From assembly GCA_964519995.1 (NCBI GenBank), contig CAZFLY010000006.1:1-64000 (forward strand): a DNA stretch of 64,000 nt, given 5' to 3'. The translations under genes and the position numbers were made by a program. The notes under the pieces were generated by a model. The model saw only the letters and a program-made list of their open reading frames with translations. It did no database searches and was not told the origin of the DNA. The DNA comes from CAZFLY01 sp964519995 (lineage in GTDB: Bacteria; Planctomycetota; Phycisphaerae; Sedimentisphaerales; Anaerobacaceae). Of this stretch, positions 34,029-41,756 are shown piece after piece (the first letter of the stretch is position 1; every line of letters begins with the position of its first letter).

Positions 34029-34301
34029 ATGAGTGATGCGATTGTGCTATATAAGTTTGACGAAAATTACTACGCTTTCGATGAGGATGCAGAGGCGGTC
34101 TCAAGAGTCTGTGATCTCCCTCTGGCAATGACCAAAGGTATTCCACGTACTGATGTGACGTACTGGCTGTTTGCTAAGTGCACGCGACAACTTGTGATAG
34201 CTGGCTATCAGATTGCGGTTGTCCAAGAGTTTCAGACTCCGTCAGGGCAGTCCAGGTGGATTTTGCGAAAAGTTTCTTTACGCAAACACGTATCAGCCTA
34301 A
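34029..34301 (+). CDS. free-standing MutS domain I-like protein
   Basis: A 90-aa protein matching the pattern of the mismatch-recognition domain I of MutS. 'AIVLYKFDENYYAFDEDAEAV' compares with MutS 'lLFRMGDFYElFyeDA', 'GIPRTDVTYWLFAKCTRQLVIAGYQIAVVQEFQ' compares with 'GVPyHaveqYLarLvkaGykVaICEQ'. In this protein the Phe of the mismatch-probing F-x-E motif is replaced (N-Y-Y). The remaining MutS domains and ATPase are absent. A DNA-structure-binding role is likely but unproven. The stop is followed by a cluster of hairpins. Confidence 0.65.
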   Translation: MSDAIVLYKFDENYYAFDEDAEAVSRVCDLPLAMTKGIPRTDVTYWLFAKCTRQLVIAGYQIAVVQEFQTPSGQSRWILRKVSLRKHVSA

Positions 34302-34325
34302 AATGATGTTTGCCGGATAATGTGC

Positions 34326-34442
34326 GGGTCGAGTTGAGCTACGCTCCTCGGCCCACCACGAGAAGGACGCCCGGACGCGGGCCTAAAGCGATAGCGGTGG
34401 CAGGAGCCTTTGGCACTTGCCTTTCCACTCCTGCCCACCGCT
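34326..34442 (+). ncRNA. cluster of three hairpins upstream of gene 34461
   Basis: Three successive stems: 34326-34333 with 34347-34354 (8 bp, one G-T), 34369-34373 with 34378-34382 (GC-rich 5 bp, loop GACG), and a long one 34393-34406 with 34428-34442 (14 bp, one bulged base, 21-nt loop). No T-tract follows the last. The segment is GC-rich in an otherwise AT-rich gap. It could be a regulatory leader or a small RNA. Confidence 0.4.
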
Positions 34443-34460
34443 TTGGAAAGACAAGTTAAA

Positions 34461-35387
34461 ATGAGTGCCAAAACCAAAAAGAAAAATTCCTCTAAAACGG
34501 ACGTGACGGTCAAGACTCCAACATTAAGTCTAATCGCCGATTTGAAATCCCCAGGCTTAGAGATTAAGGAACCTATTTTTCACGCCGACAAGATTACAAC
34601 AAGCAAAGGCCCTGTACAAAGCACTGAGGTTAGAGAACGGCATTATAAGACGAATGACATCCAATATGTTCGCAAAGACCAAAGACAAGGGCCGTCAATA
34701 TCAAGTATCACTCAGCAAGTGAGAGATTTAACACAGCAGCAGTCAAAAAAATATCAACAAGAATCCACAGAAATTCAGAAACTACGCAATAAGACAGTTC
34801 GTCTCATCGGTCAACTTTACAGATCAGCCGAAATCAAAGAGTACTGTAAACAGTTAGCTAAGAAGCTGCTCAATGATCCAAACTTTGAGCAGCGTTGGTG
34901 GTTCAGGGAGCGACCGAAAAGAAAATTACAGTTGCCTGAAGAGATCGAACAAGTCCACATTTTCTTGCCTTACTATCACGATCATTTCAGCAACATCGAA
35001 ATTCTCAATTTCGATATACGAAAACGATTTATCGTGAATGGGTATTTTTTGCATGATTCAGACTTTCTACGTGGGGATTTACAAAGTTTTATAGACCAAA
35101 CCGAGAAAAACCTTATAGCTGAAGGGATTCTTAGTTTTCCTGCCACACAAGATGATTCTGTAGATAAGCCAGAAGGAACAAAACCTATTAAGCACAATCC
35201 TCCAGAGGGGGAATGGTCAAATGCAATGCCAATGTCTGAAATGATGCAAAGGGTCAGTATACACGGCTACAAAAAATTTAAGACGTTTGCAAAACCACAT
35301 GGATTGAAACAACTCAATCGACAACTATGGCAAATTAGACTTGATGGGATGGATAAAACTACTCGTGCCAGACTTGAAAAAAATTGA
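34461..35387 (+). CDS. hypothetical protein of phage-like element
   Basis: A 308-aa basic soluble protein, function unknown. The N-terminal 90 residues are polar and probably disordered. A coiled-coil-prone stretch lies at 'SITQQVRDLTQQQSKKYQQESTE'. The C-terminal segment 'MMQRVSIHGYKKFKTFAKPHGLKQLNRQLWQIRLDG' has helix-turn-helix character. I chose ATG 34461 with GGAAAG in front; the open frame runs back to a TTG inside the long hairpin. Confidence 0.6.
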   Translation: MSAKTKKKNSSKTDVTVKTPTLSLIADLKSPGLEIKEPIFHADKITTSKGPVQSTEVRERHYKTNDIQYVRKDQRQGPSISSITQQVRDLTQQQSKKYQQESTEIQKLRNKTVRLIGQLYRSAEIKEYCKQLAKKLLNDPNFEQRWWFRERPKRKLQLPEEIEQVHIFLPYYHDHFSNIEILNFDIRKRFIVNGYFLHDSDFLRGDLQSFIDQTEKNLIAEGILSFPATQDDSVDKPEGTKPIKHNPPEGEWSNAMPMSEMMQRVSIHGYKKFKTFAKPHGLKQLNRQLWQIRLDGMDKTTRARLEKN

Positions 35388-35505
35388 TATCATAGCCAAA
35401 AACAAATTCAAAACTGATTTCTACTGACCTCGACTGGTCAATTCTGCTTACTTCTCTAAACCTACTCACTTTCGCTTCTGATAATCTCTCATTATTTTTG
35501 ACAGC

Positions 35506-35706
35506 ATGAAAACACCGCTGCTAAAACCTAATGAGGTTGATCTACTACTGGGATATCCTCTTGGAAAGAGCCGGCGTTTAGCAAAACAAGGTCTTATCCC
35601 TTGTGTTATATTGCCGGATGGGTCAATGCGATTTGACACAGAAGAGATAGAAGAACTTATCAATGAATCAAAAAATCATAAACAGAACAAATATATTAAG
35701 AACTAA
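35506..35706 (+). CDS. excisionase/MerR-like small DNA-binding protein
   Basis: A 66-aa protein with the HTH_17 layout: 'LLKPNEVDLLLGYPLGKSRRLAKQGLIPCVILPDGSMRFDTEEIEELI'. This is a helix-turn-helix followed by a beta-hairpin wing and a closing helix, as in Xis, AlpA and related regulators. It has no clear ribosome-binding site. An imperfect inverted repeat TGACC-5 bp-GGTCA (about 35426-35440) lies upstream and could be its operator. It is a candidate element regulator. Confidence 0.65.
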   Translation: MKTPLLKPNEVDLLLGYPLGKSRRLAKQGLIPCVILPDGSMRFDTEEIEELINESKNHKQNKYIKN

Positions 35707-35715
35707 GTGACAATG

Positions 35716-35777
35716 GGCAAGCGGTGGATGTAATTGAAAATGAAAACGGATCATCAACTGCCGTCGCTTGCCTTTTT
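35716..35777 (+). terminator. large-loop terminator-like hairpin
   Basis: A perfect 8-bp stem GGCAAGCG/CGCTTGCC (35716-35723 with 35765-35772), an inner GATG/CATC pairing, then TTTTT. It follows the small HTH gene by 9 bp. The loop of about 40 nt is large for a terminator. Confidence 0.5.
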
Positions 35778-35806
35778 ATAACATATAGGATGAGAAATAT
35801 CTACAA

Positions 35807-36136
35807 ATGCTACAAGTGACACAACTAACCTTCGATGACTTGATTTTATTGAATCCATCCGTTGAGCCAGAAGATGAAACCCGCTTGAGCGGTCAAGCAC
35901 AGCGTATCTTACAACTCTTTGTCACCGCCCGTCGTGATAGCCGGCTGGTAGCGAATGTGGAACTGATATCGATTGCCGCGCAATACAACGCTCGATTGTT
36001 TGAGGTTCGGCGTTTTCTGGTAAAGCATGGATTTTGCATTGACCTTTTACGACGAGATCGAGGGGGGATTTGTTGGTACGGAATGGTCCCGATAGATGAA
36101 AGCACATTTTATCAACAGCATTGTTACAGCTTTTGA
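35807..36136 (+). CDS. phage-type winged-helix protein
   Basis: A 109-aa protein whose core 'RLSGQAQRILQLFVTARRDSRLVANVELISIAAQYNARLFEVRRFLVKHGFCIDLLRRDRGGICWYGMV' has the winged-helix pattern of small phage proteins often found next to recombination genes. The final Y-x-M/L strand closes the wing. It has ATG 35807 with no strong ribosome-binding site, and sits 17 bp before the RecT start. It is probably a regulator or a DNA-binding accessory. Confidence 0.6.
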   Translation: MLQVTQLTFDDLILLNPSVEPEDETRLSGQAQRILQLFVTARRDSRLVANVELISIAAQYNARLFEVRRFLVKHGFCIDLLRRDRGGICWYGMVPIDESTFYQQHCYSF

Positions 36137-36153
36137 ATTTTGAAAGGTGGATT

Positions 36154-37218
36154 ATGTCAAGTCAAAAAGCACCCATTGGTCAGCAGACTGCTCTTGTTGT
36201 AAGTAAACAAAATCTCCGCACTTTGCTTGAGAAGGCACAAGTCAATCAGACACTGGAGCGAGTAAGTACCCGTTGGCTTTCGGCAGATCAGCTCAAAACA
36301 CAAGCATTGATTGCTGTAGCGAGAAATCCGGCACTGCTTCAATGTTCTCAAGCAAGTTTTTTAGAAGCAATGGTCAGAGCAGCAGAGCTTGGCTTGCGTT
36401 TCGCCGGTGCAGGTGGTGAAGCGTATCTTGTGCCATATAAGAATAAATGTACTTTAATTGTCGGTTATCGGGGACTTTGTGCGCTTGCACGCCGAACAGG
36501 GAAGGTGACTCGTATCGAGGCACGCGCTGTGCACGAGCGGGACCATTTCAAAATATCCTTCGGCTCAGGACAGCAGCTCATTCACCGGCCATATTTAGCC
36601 CCTGACCGGGGAGAGATTGTTTCTGTTTACGGTTTGGCCGAGTTTAAGGACGGTTCAATCCAGCTTGAAGTTATGGCGAAAGTGGAAGTGGATGCAATCC
36701 GAAAACGAAGCCCTGCAGGTGATAGCGGTCCCTGGCAAACCGACTACGAGGAAATGGCTCGCAAAACAGTTCTTAGACGGCTCTGCAAATTTTTGCCTTT
36801 CCCGACGGCGTTTGAGGATGCTCTGGTAGACGAAGAAACAACCAAGTCTGAACAGCCTCGAAAACACATTGAAGTAAATGTGCCTCCTGAAAACATTGAT
36901 TATGAGACAGGTGAGATCACAGAAACCGGATCGGAAGAAACCAAAGACGTATCTTCTCAATCAAATGCAGCGGTAGATAATTTTGAGAGACGAAAAGCCG
37001 ACCTGATTGGTGCTATTTGTGATGCACTAAATGGTTTGTATCCAGGGGATAGTATCGAGGACCAAGCAGCGCGATTGAAAACTTTGAAGTATGTTTTCGG
37101 CAAGGTGCAAATTGACGAAATAGCTAAGCTGCCAGTTCAGATTTTGCAGGCAGGTCTGGACGCTATGAAAAGTCAAGCAGTCAATGCTGAAGGTGAGAGT
37201 GACAATCTACCTGTGTAA
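36154..37218 (+). CDS. recT: RecT-family single-strand annealing protein
   Basis: A 354-aa RecT family recombinase. The core is clear: 'LLQCSQASFLEAMVRAAELGLRFAGAGGEAYLVPYKNKCTLIVGYRGLCALARRTGKV', then 'SVYGLAEFKDG' and 'ARKTVLRRLCKFLPF'. These proteins anneal complementary DNA during phage recombination. It has a C-terminal acidic tail. ATG 36154 has GAAAGGTGG in front. The partner exonuclease (RecE/YqaJ) usually next to recT is missing; a RuvC-like nuclease follows instead. Confidence 0.92.
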   Translation: MSSQKAPIGQQTALVVSKQNLRTLLEKAQVNQTLERVSTRWLSADQLKTQALIAVARNPALLQCSQASFLEAMVRAAELGLRFAGAGGEAYLVPYKNKCTLIVGYRGLCALARRTGKVTRIEARAVHERDHFKISFGSGQQLIHRPYLAPDRGEIVSVYGLAEFKDGSIQLEVMAKVEVDAIRKRSPAGDSGPWQTDYEEMARKTVLRRLCKFLPFPTAFEDALVDEETTKSEQPRKHIEVNVPPENIDYETGEITETGSEETKDVSSQSNAAVDNFERRKADLIGAICDALNGLYPGDSIEDQAARLKTLKYVFGKVQIDEIAKLPVQILQAGLDAMKSQAVNAEGESDNLPV

Positions 37219-37234
37219 CCAAAGGTTTTGAATC

Positions 37235-37768
37235 ATGGACGATCTGGTTTTTGCTATTGATCCTGGAAGTTTGAAAACCGGTTGGGCTGTTCTGAAGTTC
37301 CCAGATCAATTAGTTGAAGCCGGATTACTTCTGCCAGTCAAAAAAACTATGGGAAGCGAATTTCGGATCAACACGATGTGTTCTGATTTGTGGCAGCTTC
37401 TCAAGAAACACCAACCTACAACTGTTCTTGTTGAATGGACAAGCGGTCGGCTTAATTGCAGACGTCACAGAGGAGAAGGTCAGGGTTTAGCGGTTCATGG
37501 AGCAGCTACAGGTGCTTTGTGGCGCGAGGCTTTAGCCTGGCGGCGATCACTTCCGGCAGAACAACGGATCGGTGTCAAGGTTATTGTCGTTCGTGAGAAC
37601 GACTGGACAAATGGTGTCCCAAAATCAGATCGCAGCACTGCCATAGCTTCTATGTTTCCAGAATACAAAATTGAGCAGGACGCTGGCGGTGACATCGCCG
37701 ATGCGATTGGATTGGCATGTTGGTATCTTAAGGAACAATTAGTCCGGCTTGCGGAGTGTCTAAAATGA
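37235..37768 (+). CDS. RuvC-like Holliday-junction resolvase
   Basis: A 177-aa protein with an RNase H-like fold. Acidic residues are in expected places: Asp in 'VFAIDPGSLKTGWAVL', Glu in 'TTVLVEWTSG' and Asp in 'GGDIADAIGLACWYL'. Phage and satellite resolvases of this type cut replication and recombination junctions. It follows recT by 16 bp and overlaps the next gene by 4 bp. Confidence 0.82.
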   Translation: MDDLVFAIDPGSLKTGWAVLKFPDQLVEAGLLLPVKKTMGSEFRINTMCSDLWQLLKKHQPTTVLVEWTSGRLNCRRHRGEGQGLAVHGAATGALWREALAWRRSLPAEQRIGVKVIVVRENDWTNGVPKSDRSTAIASMFPEYKIEQDAGGDIADAIGLACWYLKEQLVRLAECLK

Positions 37769-38229
37769 AGATAGATTTGAAAGAATGTAAAGACGCTCGA
37801 TGGCAAGCTATACAAGCGGAAATTTTTGAGCGAGATGACTATACTTGCGTCAATTGCGGAGAATCAAACTGTAAAATCTTTGTTCATTTCAAGACATTCG
37901 AGCCAGCTAAAAAACTTTGGGAATATTCCAAAGAAATACTGGTTACTTTATGTGAAGATTGTTTAGCCGAGGAGCGACAGTTTTTAGGTAATGCGCTGAC
38001 TTGTCTATCTGAAGCTGCACGCAAGCAGTTTTTATCGAATCAAATTGATAATATCGCCTTTTCTCTACTCGCAATGAAAAAACCGGTTGATGTTGATTCC
38101 GAAACCGTTGGCGAGACTATCAGCCTTTGGCTGAGGACACCTAAATTGGTCGAGTTTATGGTCAAAATTTATCAACGAAAATTGAGATACGATTTACAAA
38201 AATCGAAGGATAAACGCAATGACAAATGA
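37765..38229 (+). CDS. HNH-like zinc protein with altered catalytic histidines
   Basis: A 154-aa protein. The N-terminal half resembles an HNH nuclease: 'RDDYTCVNCGESNCKIFVHFKTFEPAKKLWEYSKEILVTLCEDCLAEE'. Both CxxC zinc pairs are kept. The His-His of 'vHHkyy' reads His-Phe and the last His after CxxC reads Leu, so nuclease activity is doubtful. The C-terminal half is helical and unrecognised. It starts inside the resolvase stop (ATGA) and overlaps the initiator gene by 11 bp. Confidence 0.65.
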   Translation: MKIDLKECKDARWQAIQAEIFERDDYTCVNCGESNCKIFVHFKTFEPAKKLWEYSKEILVTLCEDCLAEERQFLGNALTCLSEAARKQFLSNQIDNIAFSLLAMKKPVDVDSETVGETISLWLRTPKLVEFMVKIYQRKLRYDLQKSKDKRNDK

Positions 38230-39064
38230 GCAGACTACACCTAATACAAACAGACCGATTTGGGTTCAAGTGCTTTTAGACAAATCAATCTCGCCGGCAG
38301 GACGTCTTATCTTTTCATACTTGTTTTGGCGGCAAGGGTCCAATGGGTCTTCCTGGCCTTCGCAATATATGATCGCAGAGAATCTAGGACTATGCCGGCG
38401 GGCTGTACAACAGCTCACAAAACAGCTTGCACAAAAGGGCTATATTTACATCACAAGGACAGACGCGAAAGGTCGTAGACAGTACCTCCAATATAACATT
38501 ATCGAACAGCCTAAAAAGCGGAACGAAAAGACACAAAAAGGGTATACGGAGAGACCCCCTTTTATGACAGAAAGGGCGCATACAGTGCGCCCTTTAATAG
38601 CAGAAAGGGCGCATTTGAATACACAAAAAGGGCGCATACAGTGCGCACAAACACTAAGAGAGAACACTAAGAGAGAGAGTGCGCACTCAAAGGCAAAAAC
38701 CTGTGTGGGGAAAAGTCTTTCTACCAATTCCACCACACAGGAAAATTCAGCTCCTAAATCCGCCCTGAAATCTACCAAGCAGCATAGGTTCAAACCACCC
38801 ACTGTCGATGAGGTCCGAGCTTATGCTGAGACCATAAATTATTACACGCTGGATGTAGCACAGTTTGTGGATTATTACATCGCCAAAGGCTGGATGATCG
38901 GCAAGAACAAAATGAAGGATTGGCGAGCGGCTGTCCGTACATGGAAGCGGCGTGATGAGGAATCTGGCAAAAAAACGGGTAGACCGAAACGTGGTGAATC
39001 TGGTTGGGTTCCGACAGAAGCCGAAGCCGAACAAACTTTACGAGAATGCGGAATGATAAAGTGA
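38219..39064 (+). CDS. HTH replication initiator, DnaD-like C-terminus
   Basis: A 281-aa protein. The N-terminal winged helix (HTH_36) is 'SPAGRLIFSYLFWRQGSNGSSWPSQYMIAENLGLCRRAVQQLTKQLAQKGYI'. A polar linker of about residues 100-180 is encoded by repeated DNA (38537-38686). The C-terminus 'FVDYYIAKGWMIGKNKMKDWRAAVRTWKRR' is the phage replisome-organiser pattern. It is followed directly by a primase-helicase. This is the layout of lambda-O-type initiators whose origin lies within their own gene. The overlap with neighbours on both sides implies translational coupling. Confidence 0.8.
   Translation: MTNEQTTPNTNRPIWVQVLLDKSISPAGRLIFSYLFWRQGSNGSSWPSQYMIAENLGLCRRAVQQLTKQLAQKGYIYITRTDAKGRRQYLQYNIIEQPKKRNEKTQKGYTERPPFMTERAHTVRPLIAERAHLNTQKGRIQCAQTLRENTKRESAHSKAKTCVGKSLSTNSTTQENSAPKSALKSTKQHRFKPPTVDEVRAYAETINYYTLDVAQFVDYYIAKGWMIGKNKMKDWRAAVRTWKRRDEESGKKTGRPKRGESGWVPTEAEAEQTLRECGMIK
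38537..38686 (+). repeat. iteron-like repeats, putative replication origin inside initiator gene
   Basis: The unit AAAGGGCGCATACAGTGCGC occurs at 38571-38590 and 38627-38646, with a shortened copy AAAGGGCGCAT at 38604 and a diverged copy AAAGGG-TATAC at 38537. Start spacings are 34, 33 and 23 bp, close to whole helical turns. GTGCGCAC follows at 38641 and 38679. The encoded protein segment is low-complexity linker, so the DNA rather than the protein seems conserved. It is analogous to the origin in lambda O (inference). Confidence 0.55.
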
Positions 39065-40830
39065 GTAATAAGCTCGACACAATTCGCAAAAGCCGAGAGA
39101 ATCTCAGGCAGGAACTTGAATCTGCTGGGGCGAAGTTCACAGCCAGCGGTATCTGCTGTCCCTTCCACGAGGATCACCACCCAAGTGCAGGAATTTATCA
39201 AGGCAAAGATGGTATCTTTCGGTTTAAGTGTCAGGCGTCTGAATGTGCTTTTGGTGGTGATGTTTTTGATGTCAGGGCACGGGCTACGGGCAAACCCTTA
39301 GCCGAGGTCTTATTGGCAGCGATCGGGAACAACCATCAGAAAAAACAAACAACACAGAGACAATCCGAGAGCGAGAACAAAATTTATCATAATCTTGATT
39401 CGCTGCGAGCTGCTTTACCTGGAGAAGTTGTTTTGCAGCACGACTACCTGAATCCAGTCACAGGACAACCTGATCTGCTCGTCTTTCGCTGTCAACTCAA
39501 TGGAGAAAAGTCTTATCGACCAGCGTATCCGACCAAAGGTGGCTTTCGGCTTGCAGCTCCACCAAAACCTTGGCCGTTGTACGCACGCGATGCTATTGCA
39601 GATAGTGACACGGTGATAGTTGTCGAGGGCGAAAAATGTTGTGATGTTTTGAGCGAATATGGCATATCAGCAACAACGAATGCCTTTGGTGCTGGTAAAG
39701 CTGAACACGCAGACTGGACGCCGCTCGCTGGTAAAAATCTCATACTCTGGCCTGACCATGATGTCGTGGGCCACAATCACATGAGACAAATCCAAACTAT
39801 CCTTGACACTCTTGACCCAAAACCACGTGTTGCCTGGCTTGAACCGAGAGACCTTGACCTACAAGAGCGAGAGGATGCTGCTGATTTTATTGAACAGCTA
39901 AAGACTCTTGAGAAAAGCCAAACAAAGATCGAGACTGAGCTTCGACAAGTCATCGGTAAAGCCCGTCCGTTAGGTCCGCTTGACAAATTACATCAGCGAA
40001 TTAAAGCAATCAATGCCGGCGAATACCGCTGCATTGCATGGCCATGGTCTATGTTGAGTAACTTAACAAAGGCTTTGCTACCAGGGACGATAACTTTATT
40101 AGCTGGGACGGTAGGGGCATCAAAATCGTTTATGTTATTACAAGCTGTTCTTTTCTGGCTCTACCAAAGAGAACATATTGCTTACTATGTGTTGGAAGGT
40201 GATCGACCATTTCATTTAGCCCGGGCGCTTGCTCAACTCAGTGGCATTGCCGGTTTTACTGACCCGGACTGGATCAAAGAGAATCCGCTTGCTGCTCAAG
40301 CAGCTCTTATTGAACACACCGAGCAATTGGAATTATTCGCACATCATTTGTGGGCGAGCGATAACTTGGGTGCGGAAACGCTTGAACAATTAGCCGAATG
40401 GATCGCTCAACAAGCTAAACTCAGTCGGCGGATTATCTGTATCGATCCTGTTACTGCTGCTGCCCGTACAGGCAAACCGTGGGTTGTTGACCTGGCCTTC
40501 TTGAAGGCAGTGAAGAAAACGGCAGTAGATTACAATTGTAGTGTGGTTTTAGTCACACATCCGACTAAAGATACAGCCGAACCGAATCTACAAAATCTGG
40601 CAGGGGCAGCAGCATATCAAAGATTTACTGACGTGATTATTACATTACGAAATCACGAATCCCAAACATCCTGTGTTAAAACCGCGGTAGGTCGAACGGA
40701 AGTTGAGCACACGCGAACAGTACGAATTGAGAAAGCTCGCAACGGTTCGGGTACAGGATACAGTTTGGCCTTTAGTTTTAATACTGACTTTTTGACCTTA
40801 ACTGAGCACGGAGTTATTACAAAGGGCTAA
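39061..40830 (+). CDS. primase-helicase (CHC2 zinc finger, TOPRIM, RecA-like ATPase)
   Basis: A 589-aa replication protein. The N-terminal zinc finger has 'GICCPFHEDHHPS' and 'FKCQASECAFGGDVFD' (about 31-70). A TOPRIM-like region has 'VIVVEGEKCCDVL' near 182 and 'LILWPDHDVVG'. A RecA/DnaB-like ATPase has Walker A 'AGTVGASKSFMLLQ' near 348, Walker B 'RRIICIDPV' near 458 and 'VVLVTHPTKD'. It should prime and unwind element DNA. I chose GTG 39061 overlapping the initiator stop (GTGA); the frame extends upstream to an unlikely start at 39004. Confidence 0.88.
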   Translation: MSNKLDTIRKSRENLRQELESAGAKFTASGICCPFHEDHHPSAGIYQGKDGIFRFKCQASECAFGGDVFDVRARATGKPLAEVLLAAIGNNHQKKQTTQRQSESENKIYHNLDSLRAALPGEVVLQHDYLNPVTGQPDLLVFRCQLNGEKSYRPAYPTKGGFRLAAPPKPWPLYARDAIADSDTVIVVEGEKCCDVLSEYGISATTNAFGAGKAEHADWTPLAGKNLILWPDHDVVGHNHMRQIQTILDTLDPKPRVAWLEPRDLDLQEREDAADFIEQLKTLEKSQTKIETELRQVIGKARPLGPLDKLHQRIKAINAGEYRCIAWPWSMLSNLTKALLPGTITLLAGTVGASKSFMLLQAVLFWLYQREHIAYYVLEGDRPFHLARALAQLSGIAGFTDPDWIKENPLAAQAALIEHTEQLELFAHHLWASDNLGAETLEQLAEWIAQQAKLSRRIICIDPVTAAARTGKPWVVDLAFLKAVKKTAVDYNCSVVLVTHPTKDTAEPNLQNLAGAAAYQRFTDVIITLRNHESQTSCVKTAVGRTEVEHTRTVRIEKARNGSGTGYSLAFSFNTDFLTLTEHGVITKG

Positions 40831-40831
40831 C

Positions 40832-41098
40832 ATGGCAACAAGATCAGGATTTGCTATTGAGCAGCATAGAGCAGCGGGCCGACAGGTACAGAATATCCGT
40901 AAGCGTCTCTTTGATTTGAGCAGTGATCTGAGTAGATACTACCGAACGAAGGGTCGGTGTTATCAAGCTGCGTTGTCTGTAATACAGGCAGTTGATTCAT
41001 TGCGTAGCCAATTGGACCGGCAGGTGCGACGAGAACATCACGATGATCCAGAGGCAGATCATGTTTATTATCGACAGCCAATTGAAGGCAAGCGATAA
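40832..41098 (+). CDS. small hypothetical protein after primase
   Basis: An 88-aa basic helical protein starting MATRSGFAIEQHRAAGRQ, separated by 1 bp from the primase stop. The ribosome-binding site GGGCT is weak, so translation is likely coupled. Unrecognised. It could bind DNA given its Arg content. Confidence 0.55.
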   Translation: MATRSGFAIEQHRAAGRQVQNIRKRLFDLSSDLSRYYRTKGRCYQAALSVIQAVDSLRSQLDRQVRREHHDDPEADHVYYRQPIEGKR

Positions 41099-41400
41099 TG
41101 ATTGGGTCCTTCCTGGAATATATGTTCATCGCGGTTTAATGCAGTGCGATTTTCGGGTGCTTTTTAGTTTTTTTTATTACACTTTACATACATAAGTGAT
41201 TGATATTTCAAGTTTTAAGAAAGACCATTTATTTTAAACTGGATAGAAGTTAACCTAAATATTGAATTTTCAACGATTTATGAAAAAGACTGGCGATAAT
41301 TTCTGTAAGAAATTCTTAACTTGTTAAACCGTGTTTAAGCCTTAATTATATGGTTAATGTAAAGTGATGTAAAGTCATTCAGAATTGAAAGGAATAAAAA
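41099..41400 (+). promoter_or_regulatory. AT-rich control region with ATGTAAAGTG repeats
   Basis: A 302-bp gap without a credible gene. CACTTTACAT (41180-41189) is the exact inverse of ATGTAAAGTG (41357-41366), which is followed head-to-tail by ATGTAAAGTC (41367-41376). TTAACTTGTTAA (about 41317) is another inverted repeat. The layout suggests repressor or activator sites controlling the right-hand genes. Confidence 0.45.
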
Positions 41401-41754
41401 ATGAGTACCACAAACGAACAGGCCTGGGCAAACGAATACTGGCTCGATGATGCTCTCCAGGATGAGTTCAGTGATGTCGAAAGCTACCTGGCCTTCAAAC
41501 GACATGAGCCTCAAATCAAAATTGTTAAACACAAACAACCTAATGATAAGAGTACAGGCACAGGCTTCGATGAGACTACGGCAACCGATGAGCAGCTCAA
41601 AACCCACTTTGAACAATCGCAGGAGTTAAAAGACGAGTTCTCCGGGTTTGATTCTTACCTCGCTTATATTCGTCACTGCGTGAGTAAGCGACCACGTCGG
41701 AGATTTTATCCTGAGCAAACTATCGAGGCCGGGAGTGGTTTGAAGGAAAAATAA
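41401..41754 (+). CDS. hypothetical protein with two 'S/D-YLA' repeats
   Basis: A 117-aa protein with two copies of one short helical unit: 'WLDDALQDEFSDVESYLAFKRHE' (about 14-36) and 'FEQSQELKDEFSGFDSYLAYIRH' (about 70-92), joined by a polar linker with a basic C-terminus. Ribosome-binding site GAAAGGAA lies before the ATG. A third copy is encoded just downstream in a broken frame. No family is recognised; the unit may be a protein-binding motif. Confidence 0.6.
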   Translation: MSTTNEQAWANEYWLDDALQDEFSDVESYLAFKRHEPQIKIVKHKQPNDKSTGTGFDETTATDEQLKTHFEQSQELKDEFSGFDSYLAYIRHCVSKRPRRRFYPEQTIEAGSGLKEK

Positions 41755-41756
41755 AA

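Noticed and set aside
38537..38686. CRISPR-like repeat array
   Set aside because: Units are unequal, spacers are too short and irregular, the segment is inside a coding gene and there are no cas genes. Iterons fit better.
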